From Alphaproteobacteria bacterium (GTDB lineage: Bacteria > Pseudomonadota > Alphaproteobacteria > Rhodobacterales > Rhodobacteraceae), in assembly GCA_003331935.1 (NCBI GenBank), contig QOQE01000001.1, forward strand, positions 124,001-188,000: 64,000 nucleotides of DNA, written 5' to 3'. The position numbers were made by a program, and so were the translations under genes. Below are positions 40,433 to 48,760 of this stretch, piece by piece. Positions within the stretch are counted from its first letter, which is position 1; every line of letters starts with the position of its first letter. The notes beneath the pieces are model-generated. The model saw nothing but the letters and a program-made list of their open reading frames with translations. It was not told where the DNA came from and made no database searches.

Positions 40433-42745
40433 ATGCCCTCATTTTCGAGTTCTCTTGAAAAAAGCATACATAGTGCTCTTAAGTTAGCAAATGAAAGGAA
40501 TCATGAGCTCGCAACACTAGAACATCTACTTCTTGCGTTGCTTGATGAAAAAGACGCATCAAATGTATTAAATGCGTGTAATGTCAATGTAGACTTGCTC
40601 AGGAATAACATAGAGAATTTTCTAAATAATGAACTAGGCAGTTTAGTTACCGAAGTCGAAGGCAGCGAAGCAGTTCCGACAACTGGGTTTCAAAGAGTAA
40701 TCCAACGCGCTGCAATTCACGTACAGAGTTCTGGAAGGAATGAAGTAACAGGAGCTAATGTTTTGGTAGCGATTTTTGCAGAAAGAGAAAGTCACGCAGC
40801 CTTTTTTCTCCAAGAGCAAGAAATGACTAGGTACGATGCAGTGAATTTCATTGCACACGGTGTATCGAAAAATCCCAACTTTGAAGAAACGAAGGAGCTA
40901 GAAGAGGGAGATCAAAAGGATGCTACTGATAACCCTAATCATAACGCTGAAAAGGAAACTGCTCTCTCAAAATACTGTGTTAACCTTAATGAAAAATCCA
41001 AGAAAGGTGATATAGATCCGCTGATAGGAAGAAATTTAGAGGTTGAAAGATGCATCCAGATTCTTTGCAGAAGAAGAAAAAATAACCCCATACTCGTAGG
41101 AGACCCTGGCGTTGGTAAGACTGCTATTGCTGAAGGTTTAGCTCGAAAGGTGATTTCTGATCAAACACCAGAAATACTTAAAGGATCAACGATTTACTCT
41201 TTAGATATGGGAGCCCTTTTAGCTGGCACACGTTACAGAGGTGATTTTGAAGAGCGTCTAAAGTTAGTTATGAAAGAATTAGAGAAAGACCCAAAGGCAG
41301 TTCTGTTTATCGATGAAATACACACAGTTATCGGGGCAGGAGCAACTTCTGGAGGAGCTATGGATGCTTCAAATCTGTTAAAGCCCTCACTTCAAAGCGG
41401 CACACTAAGGTGCATGGGATCAACAACCTACAAAGAGTATAGAAACCACTTTGAAAAAGATAGAGCTTTAGCTAGGCGCTTTCAAAAAATTGATGTAGTT
41501 GAACCAACCACAGAGGATAGTATTAAAATATTGAATGGACTAAAACAGTATTTTGAAGACCATCATAAAATAAAATACTCTGCTGATTGCTTGAAAACTG
41601 CTGTTGAACTTGCAAATAAATATATCCATGACAGAAAACTTCCCGACAAAGCTATTGATGTTATTGATGAAGCAGGTGCGGCTCAAAGTCTACTGCCACC
41701 CAGTAAAAAGAAGAAAGTAATAGGTGTAAAAGAGATTGAAGAGATAATTGCAAAAATTGCAAGAATACCCTCTAAGCGAATTTCAAAAAATGACTCAGAA
41801 GTATTAAAAGATTTAGAGAAATCGCTTAAAAGGGTTGTGTTTGGACAGGAAACCGCTATTGAAATGCTCGCTTCATCCATCAAGCTATCGAGAGCGGGAT
41901 TGCGTGAGCCAGAAAAACCAATCGGATGCTACCTGTTTGCTGGCCCTACAGGAGTTGGAAAAACGGAGGTATGCAAACAATTAGCCGATATTTTAGGCAT
42001 TTCCATGCTGAGGTTTGATATGTCTGAGTATATGGAGAAGCATTCGGTTTCTCGACTTATTGGCGCTCCTCCAGGTTATGTGGGCTTTGATCAAGGAGGG
42101 TTGCTTACTGATGGCGTTGATCAACAACCATATTGTGTACTTTTACTGGATGAAATAGAAAAAGCTCATCCAGACGTATTTAACATTTTACTACAGGTAA
42201 TGGACCATGGAAAACTTACAGACCACAATGGCAAATCTGTTGACTTCAGAAATGTGATCCTTGTTATGACATCAAATGCAGGCGCGAGCGAGCAAGCAAA
42301 AGAGGCAATTGGATTCAATCGAACGAAAAGAGAAGGGGAAGCAGATGCAGCAATTGTCAAGATGTTCACCCCTGAGTTTAGGAACAGGTTAGATTCAGTA
42401 ATCACATTCAATTCACTATCGCTCGAGATAATTTTACAAGTTGTGGAAAAGTTTATTTTGCAACTAGAGGGGCAGCTTATCGATAGAAATGTAACGATAG
42501 AATTTTCTGAAGATACATTGAAGTGGTTGGCTGAGGAAGGCTATGACGACAAAATGGGGGCTAGACCCATATCGAGAAAAATTCAAGAGCATATTAAAAA
42601 GCCACTCTCCGAAGCATTACTTTTTGGGGAGCTGAAGAAGGGTGGTATAGTTAAATTATCAGTTAATAAAAATAACCTTGATTTAGACTTTAAGCCTATA
42701 GGCGAAAAGCCATCAAAAAAGATTAAAGCTAATATTCTTTCGTAA
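40433..42745 (+). CDS. clpA: ATP-dependent Clp protease ATP-binding subunit ClpA
   Basis: AAA+ unfoldase that feeds substrates to ClpP. The 770-residue product has the N-terminal double Clp repeat (1-~145), first AAA+ module with GDPGVGKTAIAEGLARK (~222) and FIDEIHTVIGAGA, second with GPTGVGKTEVCKQLA (~505) and LLLDEIEKAHPD, and the ClpP-docking IGF tripeptide (EAIGFNRTK, ~625). It lacks the ClpB middle coiled coil, so it is ClpA not ClpB. ATG with AAAGGATT upstream. The adaptor gene clpS, usually just upstream, is missing here. Ends directly against the OmpA-like gene. Confidence 0.96.
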   Translation: MPSFSSSLEKSIHSALKLANERNHELATLEHLLLALLDEKDASNVLNACNVNVDLLRNNIENFLNNELGSLVTEVEGSEAVPTTGFQRVIQRAAIHVQSSGRNEVTGANVLVAIFAERESHAAFFLQEQEMTRYDAVNFIAHGVSKNPNFEETKELEEGDQKDATDNPNHNAEKETALSKYCVNLNEKSKKGDIDPLIGRNLEVERCIQILCRRRKNNPILVGDPGVGKTAIAEGLARKVISDQTPEILKGSTIYSLDMGALLAGTRYRGDFEERLKLVMKELEKDPKAVLFIDEIHTVIGAGATSGGAMDASNLLKPSLQSGTLRCMGSTTYKEYRNHFEKDRALARRFQKIDVVEPTTEDSIKILNGLKQYFEDHHKIKYSADCLKTAVELANKYIHDRKLPDKAIDVIDEAGAAQSLLPPSKKKKVIGVKEIEEIIAKIARIPSKRISKNDSEVLKDLEKSLKRVVFGQETAIEMLASSIKLSRAGLREPEKPIGCYLFAGPTGVGKTEVCKQLADILGISMLRFDMSEYMEKHSVSRLIGAPPGYVGFDQGGLLTDGVDQQPYCVLLLDEIEKAHPDVFNILLQVMDHGKLTDHNGKSVDFRNVILVMTSNAGASEQAKEAIGFNRTKREGEADAAIVKMFTPEFRNRLDSVITFNSLSLEIILQVVEKFILQLEGQLIDRNVTIEFSEDTLKWLAEEGYDDKMGARPISRKIQEHIKKPLSEALLFGELKKGGIVKLSVNKNNLDLDFKPIGEKPSKKIKANILS

Positions 42746-44428
42746 TTATCTTTCAGTTAGCTTAAATTCTATCCGCCTGTTTTTAGCGAGAGCCTCCTTT
42801 GAATTGGAAAACGAGATCGGTTGATGCTCTCCAAAACCTGCCGCAGACATTCTCTTTGGGTCGATTTTGTGGGTGTTGATCATATATTTAACTACAGACA
42901 GAGACCTAGCTTGGCTAAGTTCCCAATTATCGTTAAAAACACTGTTCTGACTCACAGGTGTTTTATCTGTATGTCCATCTACTCTAAGAACCCAATTTAT
43001 ATCTTTTGGAATCTTCTTTGAGATATCTTTAAGGACATTTGATATGGTATCTAACTGCACTTTGCCTGCCATCCCTATATCAGCAGAACCTCTATCAAAT
43101 AACACTTCAGACGAAAAAACAAACCTGTCGCCAACAACATCAATGCCTTCAATGTCTCCAAGGATTTTTTTTAACCTCCCAAAAAAGACAGATCTATATT
43201 CCCGAAGGTTCTTTGTTTCGGTTTCTAATCTCTTTCGTTCCTTTTCCTCTAGCTGCGCTCTTATTTTTTGTTCAGATGCAACTTTTGCTAAGGCAGCATT
43301 TAATTTTGCCCCTAGTGATTTGATTTCTACATTGTTAGAAAAATCCTTTTCGATGGTTGCATCTAATATTCCTGTTAATTCCTTTAATCTTTCTTTAAGC
43401 GAATTTGTTTGGAGTGTTAGATTAGCAACCTCTTGCATTGAGGCTTTGGCTTTTTCTTCTTGAACGCTCAACCTCAGCCTGGCTTCCCTTAGCGCTAGAT
43501 CCTTTTCTTTCAGGATATTGTCATTCCCTATCAGTTTTTTCTCAAATTTAGCAGCCTGTTCTTTTAGAATTTTTTGAGCCTCTCTTGAGGCTGCTAGAAG
43601 TTTAAGGGTCTCAAGCGCTTTTTTTCTCTCCTCCTCAATGGTGAGAGTTATAAGAACTAACTCTTCTTTCTTCTCCAAGAGATTTTCTTGAAGATTGCGT
43701 ATTGCATACTGTTCCATGACCCGCTGCTTCTCTGCATCAGTCAAATCTTCATTAATCGCTTTCATCTTTTCTTTGACCATACTAAGCTCGCTTGCCTTTT
43801 TCTCGGTTAAGTTTTCTAGCGACTGATTTTCCAATTTAAGTTTTTGTATTAATTGCTCCAAAGCTTCATTGGATGCTGCCATCATTTTTTCTTTAGAAAT
43901 TTTCTGGCTGATGGTATCTCTCGCAGCAGCTAAAGCCAGCTCCGCTGCTTCTCTATTGGAAACCTCTTTAGATATTTTTTTTTTCTCAATTTTTAGTTTT
44001 TCATCAAGCTCCAAACGTTTAGCTATCAAAGATGCAACTTGGGATTTAAAATCTGTTATTTTTGTTTCTGCGACTTTCATATCATTTCGTAATCTTGTAA
44101 GTAGATTAATTTTTTCTTGTAACTCAGTTTCCTGAGCAGTCAGTTGTGCCTTTTGCTTGTTCGATAAAGTTTGCAACTTTGACTTCTCACTTTTCAGCAT
44201 ACCTAGCTCATTTTTTAAATCTTCAAGGTTATTTCCCAGTTGCGAAAGCTCTGTCTGTTGCTCATCAAGCTCAATTTTTTGAGAGGAGATCGTGTCCCTT
44301 AAAACTGACTGTACTATCATAAATATTGACAGAATAAACATTAAGATAAGCAATATGGCTGTCATAGCATCTACAAATCCAGGCCATATATTTGCAGTGA
44401 ATCGTTCTCCACTCCTTCTGGTAAGCAT
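42746..44428 (-). CDS. OmpA/MotB-domain protein with long coiled coil (stator-like B subunit)
   Basis: 560 residues in three parts. Residues ~12-40 form one membrane helix starting WPGFVDAMTAILLILMF, whose D20 sits where MotB, ExbD and ZorB carry the proton-handling aspartate. About 45-430 is an almost unbroken heptad-rich coiled coil of Lys, Glu and Leu. About 435-560 is an OmpA-type peptidoglycan-binding domain (LFDRGSADI; VDGHTDKTPV; NWELSQARSLSVVKYM; AAGFGEHQPI; NRRIEFKL). It follows the ExbB-like gene after 2 bp. The likely role is the cell-wall-anchored half of an ion-driven inner-membrane motor; what it drives is unknown. Confidence 0.85.
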   Translation of the reverse strand: MLTRRSGERFTANIWPGFVDAMTAILLILMFILSIFMIVQSVLRDTISSQKIELDEQQTELSQLGNNLEDLKNELGMLKSEKSKLQTLSNKQKAQLTAQETELQEKINLLTRLRNDMKVAETKITDFKSQVASLIAKRLELDEKLKIEKKKISKEVSNREAAELALAAARDTISQKISKEKMMAASNEALEQLIQKLKLENQSLENLTEKKASELSMVKEKMKAINEDLTDAEKQRVMEQYAIRNLQENLLEKKEELVLITLTIEEERKKALETLKLLAASREAQKILKEQAAKFEKKLIGNDNILKEKDLALREARLRLSVQEEKAKASMQEVANLTLQTNSLKERLKELTGILDATIEKDFSNNVEIKSLGAKLNAALAKVASEQKIRAQLEEKERKRLETETKNLREYRSVFFGRLKKILGDIEGIDVVGDRFVFSSEVLFDRGSADIGMAGKVQLDTISNVLKDISKKIPKDINWVLRVDGHTDKTPVSQNSVFNDNWELSQARSLSVVKYMINTHKIDPKRMSAAGFGEHQPISFSNSKEALAKNRRIEFKLTER

Positions 44429-44430
44429 AG

Positions 44431-45654
44431 TTAACCCTTGCTGCTATTTCTTGCCAAATCAATCATAGCCTTACTGAGTTGAGCGAGATCTGACCTTAGT
44501 TCCGAGAGGGCATCTTTACGTGCATTGGCCAATTCATCAACCAGTCTTGACAGTTGCACCTCAATATTCCTAAGACGGGTCAAGTTTTCTAAATCTCTAG
44601 TACTTCTCTCCCCAAACTGCCCTTTTATCAAGGTATTCAAATCTTGTTGCGAAGAAACCAACTTTTCGATGGAATTTTTATCAAATCCATCAATGCTACT
44701 CACTGTTTTTGAACTTGTGAGCTGAGAACCTGCGACCTCTTCAATAGCCTTAGATAGGCTATTTATCTGATTGTTTGTTGTAGAGTTATTCTCAATCGAT
44801 TTTTCAAACATTTGTCCAAGTTCTGATATTTGTGCTCCTATCGCAGATATAATTGGACTAGTGTTGCCATTGCTGGTTGATTCATCCACGTTTTCGGAAT
44901 CTCCAAAAATTCCTATACTTGTGAAGGAAGATAGCCATTCTTCTAATTGCATATAGAATCTGTTTTGACCATGGTTGGCAAACAGCTCTAAGAGACCAAC
45001 CACCAAACTACCGGCCAACCCAAGAAGAGATGAGGCAAATGCGGTACCCATACCACCAAGTTGACCTTCCAAACCTGCCATCAAGTTATCAAATACCTCT
45101 ATTCCAGTTTGACCTTCTTTCGGTACTAAACTTTTTATAGTGTTTACAACCTCAGGAACAGTGATCGCGAGGCCATAAAAGGTGCCTAGAAGACCTAAGA
45201 AAATGAGCAGATTTATAACATAACGCGTTATATCTCTTGCCTCGTTTAATCTAGTTGCCACCGAATCCAGTATCGAATTTAAAGAACTTGAAGTTAAGAT
45301 GGTTTTCGATTTTTTTCCCTTTAAAAGAGATGCTAGGGGTATCAATAATCTAGGTGGATCTGAAAATTCGTGTCCCGGCCTATCAAGAGCGAAGTTTTCA
45401 ACCCAATTGACAGCCGCTATTATTACAAAGATTTGCCAAAAACAACATAGTATCCCAAAAAAGAAAACTGTTAAAATTATCCCATTTAAATATGGAGAAG
45501 ATAGGAAAATAGGTGCAACCGAGGGAAACATGAAGTAACTCCCTACCATCACAAGCAATAATGAAGTCAGCATTAGTACAACCTGCTGTATAGGTTGACT
45601 AAACCCCTGTGTTTCTGCTCTTATTAACTTGAGCGACTGTTTTTTCTTTGCCAA
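44431..45654 (-). CDS. MotA/TolQ/ExbB-type proton channel protein (stator-like A subunit)
   Basis: 407 residues. Four hydrophobic segments (~24-45, 56-82, 143-166, 203-232). The third and fourth carry the family pattern: LLGTFYGLAITV and GGMGTAFASSLLGLAGSL. A polar cytoplasmic loop separates helices 2 and 3. The last ~170 residues are hydrophilic and mostly helical, ending in a coiled coil. This fits a pentameric ion channel around dimeric OmpA-like partners encoded 2 bp downstream. The start is a TTG with GGA six bases ahead. Pairs like this recur in alphaproteobacterial genomes annotated only as biopolymer transporter plus peptidoglycan-binding protein. Confidence 0.82.
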   Translation of the reverse strand: MAKKKQSLKLIRAETQGFSQPIQQVVLMLTSLLLVMVGSYFMFPSVAPIFLSSPYLNGIILTVFFFGILCCFWQIFVIIAAVNWVENFALDRPGHEFSDPPRLLIPLASLLKGKKSKTILTSSSLNSILDSVATRLNEARDITRYVINLLIFLGLLGTFYGLAITVPEVVNTIKSLVPKEGQTGIEVFDNLMAGLEGQLGGMGTAFASSLLGLAGSLVVGLLELFANHGQNRFYMQLEEWLSSFTSIGIFGDSENVDESTSNGNTSPIISAIGAQISELGQMFEKSIENNSTTNNQINSLSKAIEEVAGSQLTSSKTVSSIDGFDKNSIEKLVSSQQDLNTLIKGQFGERSTRDLENLTRLRNIEVQLSRLVDELANARKDALSELRSDLAQLSKAMIDLARNSSKG

Positions 45655-45758
45655 TATAAATCCAAAAATTAATTAAAATCTTGTTATTTCTTCTTAGCGA
45701 CAAAAAAAAGCATTACTATTGAAGAAACCAAATCACAGCTTATGTATACCAAATTTTC

Positions 45759-46739
45759 ATGAGAAAAAAAATATATACCTTTACATTTATCCTATTTGTG
45801 ATCTCAACTTCATTATACTTAGTATGGGCGATAGCTGCAAATATTCAAAAAGAAGCTTTTAAGCAGTATTTAAGTGAGGTATGGTCTATTGATTTAAATG
45901 ATGAGAACATCACGACTGATGGGTTCCCTTTTAAATTCGGAATAAAGGTATCAAATTTCCGATCTCCGCTTAAGCATATTCCACTTAGTTTGCAATTCAT
46001 AAAACTAGAAATCGTAAAATTAATTTACAATTTTTCTGATGTTATTCTTTTTGTAGAGAAACCCATGGTTGCCAGTACAGACTATCCAAAATTCAATAGC
46101 TCAGCGAATAAATTGAAGATCAGCATATCTGACAGACCTTTTTCAGGCAGATTTAAGTTGATCACTGAACAAGAAGATTGGCAAATATCCGACGACAGAA
46201 ACATTAAAAGGTTTGAGGCGAAGGAAGTAATTTTTGCGCTAAAGGATGTGGACAGAATGACACTAGATTTTTATCTTGCAGCAAATAATTTAAATTCTAG
46301 TTTTTTGAAAAAAATTCAGGCGATGGACTCTGAGACATCAAACAAACTAATTCTTAAAGGTACAGTTTCAAATAGCTATGTAAGTAACCCCAAGGCCCCC
46401 TATCAGGCAATCAAGCTTGAATCGATCAATTTGGAGCAGATAGATATTGATATTGGGGTTTTAAAGCTACGTTGTGATGATATGGTTTTTTTAAACTTGA
46501 TAGAACTGACTACTGAAGGCAATATTGATTGTCTATTAAGACTCAGCTCTAAGGACATCTCACGAATAAAAACTGATACTGGAGCACTCAAAAGCATCAT
46601 AAATTTGATTAACTTAATCCTAATCATCAAAGACCCGGCAAATACCGGTGAACCACAAATAGTTCCCGTTAAGCTTAGCTTAGATAAAGGATTGTTTTTT
46701 ATAAATGCAATTCCCATTTACCATTTTAAAAAATACTAG
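45759..46739 (+). CDS. DUF2125 family protein
   Basis: 326 residues with an N-terminal hydrophobic anchor (~5-28), so periplasmic and attached to the inner membrane. It has the family's GFPFKFGIKVSNFRSP segment and a repeated beta pattern reminiscent of AsmA-like lipid-handling proteins. Function unknown. ATG start without a clear ribosome site; a weak TTGAAG / TATGTA pair is seen in the 104 bp upstream. Ends four bases inside the convergent prephenate dehydrogenase gene, a neighbour it keeps in other alphaproteobacteria. Confidence 0.85.
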   Translation: MRKKIYTFTFILFVISTSLYLVWAIAANIQKEAFKQYLSEVWSIDLNDENITTDGFPFKFGIKVSNFRSPLKHIPLSLQFIKLEIVKLIYNFSDVILFVEKPMVASTDYPKFNSSANKLKISISDRPFSGRFKLITEQEDWQISDDRNIKRFEAKEVIFALKDVDRMTLDFYLAANNLNSSFLKKIQAMDSETSNKLILKGTVSNSYVSNPKAPYQAIKLESINLEQIDIDIGVLKLRCDDMVFLNLIELTTEGNIDCLLRLSSKDISRIKTDTGALKSIINLINLILIIKDPANTGEPQIVPVKLSLDKGLFFINAIPIYHFKKY

Positions 46740-47641
46740 TCTCTCCCAAAATTCGGTGTGCCAGTATCTTGACCAGCAGCTACTATACCTTTCCTAATAC
46801 TTCTAGTTCTTTCAAAATATTTTAACAAATATTCCCCGTCTTTTTTGCGTATAGCACGCTGTAATGAAAATAGTTCCTCGGTAAATCGTCCCAATACTTC
46901 CAAATGCGCATCTTGATTATTTAAAAAAATATCTCTCCACATCACAGGATCAGATGCTGCGATTCTAGTAAAATCTCTAAATCCTGCTGCAGAATAATTT
47001 ATTATTTCCGACTTTGTAACAGCTTCTAAGTCATCGACAACCCCTACCATCGTATATGCAATTAGGTGGGGTGCATGAGATGTAACAGCTAGAACTAGAT
47101 CATGGTGTTCGGGTGTCATGATTTTAGTTTGCATACCTAAAAACTTCCAAAAAGTCTCAACACTTTTCAACGCTCTCTTGTTGGTTTTTTTCGTCGGGGT
47201 CAGTATACACCAGCGACCTTCAAAAAGTCCGGCGTAACCGGCGTCTGGTCCCGATCTTTCAGTTCCAGCTATAGGGTGAGAGGGAACAAATTTACCCTTA
47301 GCGTCCGCTATGGTAAACTCTAACTCTTCAATAACAGATAGCTTTACCGACCCTACATCTGTAATTATTGTACCCGGCTTAATATACTTCTTTAATCTCT
47401 GTAGCACAGCTTGCATTTGGCCGACGGGCACACAAAGTATAATGAGCTCAGAGCCACTTGTTGCGTTCTTAATGTTGCTTTTGATTTCGCATAAACCAAT
47501 CTTCTTCGCCCTCTTTCTTACTTCTTTGTCTTTGTCATATCCAACTATTTGAATTCCTGGATTTTTCTTTCTTATAGTTAAACATATTGAGGACGCGATT
47601 AAACCTAAACCGATAACGGATATTTTTCTAAACTCGGTCAT
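46736..47641 (-). CDS. tyrA: Prephenate/arogenate dehydrogenase
   Basis: Oxidative decarboxylation of prephenate or arogenate toward tyrosine. 301 residues from the ATG at 47641; a TTG nine bases upstream is the alternative. Rossmann motif is VIGLGLIASSI (9-19), where the usual third glycine is Ala16. The dimerisation helices hold the catalytic HPIAGTERSGPDAGYAGLF region and TSHAPHLIAYTM. Overlaps hisC by 14 bases, the usual alphaproteobacterial hisC-tyrA pair; in such species tyrosine and histidine enzymes share an aminotransferase. TyrC-type broad (cyclohexadienyl) specificity is plausible. Confidence 0.92.
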   Translation of the reverse strand: MTEFRKISVIGLGLIASSICLTIRKKNPGIQIVGYDKDKEVRKRAKKIGLCEIKSNIKNATSGSELIILCVPVGQMQAVLQRLKKYIKPGTIITDVGSVKLSVIEELEFTIADAKGKFVPSHPIAGTERSGPDAGYAGLFEGRWCILTPTKKTNKRALKSVETFWKFLGMQTKIMTPEHHDLVLAVTSHAPHLIAYTMVGVVDDLEAVTKSEIINYSAAGFRDFTRIAASDPVMWRDIFLNNQDAHLEVLGRFTEELFSLQRAIRKKDGEYLLKYFERTRSIRKGIVAAGQDTGTPNFGRD

Positions 47642-48731
47642 TATCTTCAAAACACTCTGCTAGGGTAAGATATATCTTTTCACATATCTCTTTATTGCCA
47701 ATGGACAGTCTAAGGCACTTTGGAAGACCGTAAGAACTGACCTTTCTTAAAATAAATCCTTTTTCCTTTAAAAATAAATCAATTTTGTTTGCTTGCTCTT
47801 CGCTTTCAAATCTTAGGAGCAAAAAATTTGCAAATGACTGATCTATCTTTAGCCCAAGACCAAGCAAATTATTTCTCAGCTTATCTCTATTTACATTGTT
47901 AAGATCTCTTTGCTCATTTACGAAATTTACATCTGCAAGGCTTAATTCTGCCATTTTTAAACCCAAAGATGAGACGTTAAATGGTGATCGAACTGAATTT
48001 AAAACATCCGTTATATCTTTGGCACCGTAGCCCCACCCAACTCGCAACCCACCTAGTCCAAAAATCTTAGAGAATGTCCTTGTTACAAAAAGATTCGCAA
48101 ACTTATTTACCAGTGAAATCCCTCCATCAAAAGAATTTACATATTCTGCATAAGCTCCATCCAAAACAAGTAAGATATTATTAGGGATTTTATTTAGAAG
48201 CTTCTCTATTTCAATTTCTGAAATCATTGTTCCAGTTGGATTATTTGGGTTCGCCAAAAAAATTATCTTTGTTCTATTTGTGATGCCTGCATATATATTC
48301 TCCACCGATGCGGTACGGTTGTTTTCTTCTATTTTTATAGGTCTCGCTCCAGCAGCTAATGCAGATAACTTGTACATTAAAAAGCCATGCTCCGTATAAA
48401 TAACCTCGTCATTGTTCTCACAGAAGCAACGACATAACAACTGGATAATCTCATCTGAACCAGCTCCGCAAATTATTCTATTAGGATCAATATCATGGAG
48501 CTCACCTATTTTTCTTCTTAGTGCAAAGTGATCGCTATCTGGATACTCAAAAATATTCTTGGAATAATAAGCGAGCTGAGTTACCACCTCATTACATGGG
48601 CCATTCATGTTTTCGTTCGCACTCAACTTCACTACATTATCTTTCCCCAAAATTGTGCTTTCTCCACTTTTATACAAAGGCATATTGTAGAAATGGGAAA
48701 GGGGTTTAATGTTACTTCTAAAGTTTTCCAT
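47628..48731 (-). CDS. hisC: Histidinol-phosphate aminotransferase
   Basis: PLP enzyme of fold type I that transaminates imidazole-acetol phosphate; relatives next to tyrA also act on aromatic amino acids. The 367-residue product has LSANENMNGP near residue 35, FLANPNNPTGT (~155), DGAYAEY (~188) and the PLP lysine in RTFSKIFGLGGLRVGWG (~215). ATG; 29 bp after priA on the same strand. Confidence 0.94.
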   Translation of the reverse strand: MENFRSNIKPLSHFYNMPLYKSGESTILGKDNVVKLSANENMNGPCNEVVTQLAYYSKNIFEYPDSDHFALRRKIGELHDIDPNRIICGAGSDEIIQLLCRCFCENNDEVIYTEHGFLMYKLSALAAGARPIKIEENNRTASVENIYAGITNRTKIIFLANPNNPTGTMISEIEIEKLLNKIPNNILLVLDGAYAEYVNSFDGGISLVNKFANLFVTRTFSKIFGLGGLRVGWGYGAKDITDVLNSVRSPFNVSSLGLKMAELSLADVNFVNEQRDLNNVNRDKLRNNLLGLGLKIDQSFANFLLLRFESEEQANKIDLFLKEKGFILRKVSSYGLPKCLRLSIGNKEICEKIYLTLAECFEDNDRV

Positions 48732-48760
48732 CAGTCCTTCTTAACAATAATTTCTCAGAA

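Noticed and set aside
42746-45654. Zorya phage-defence system
   Set aside because: Only the A/B-like motor genes are present. No zorC, zorD or zorE, and the surroundings are housekeeping genes, so a defence role is not supported.
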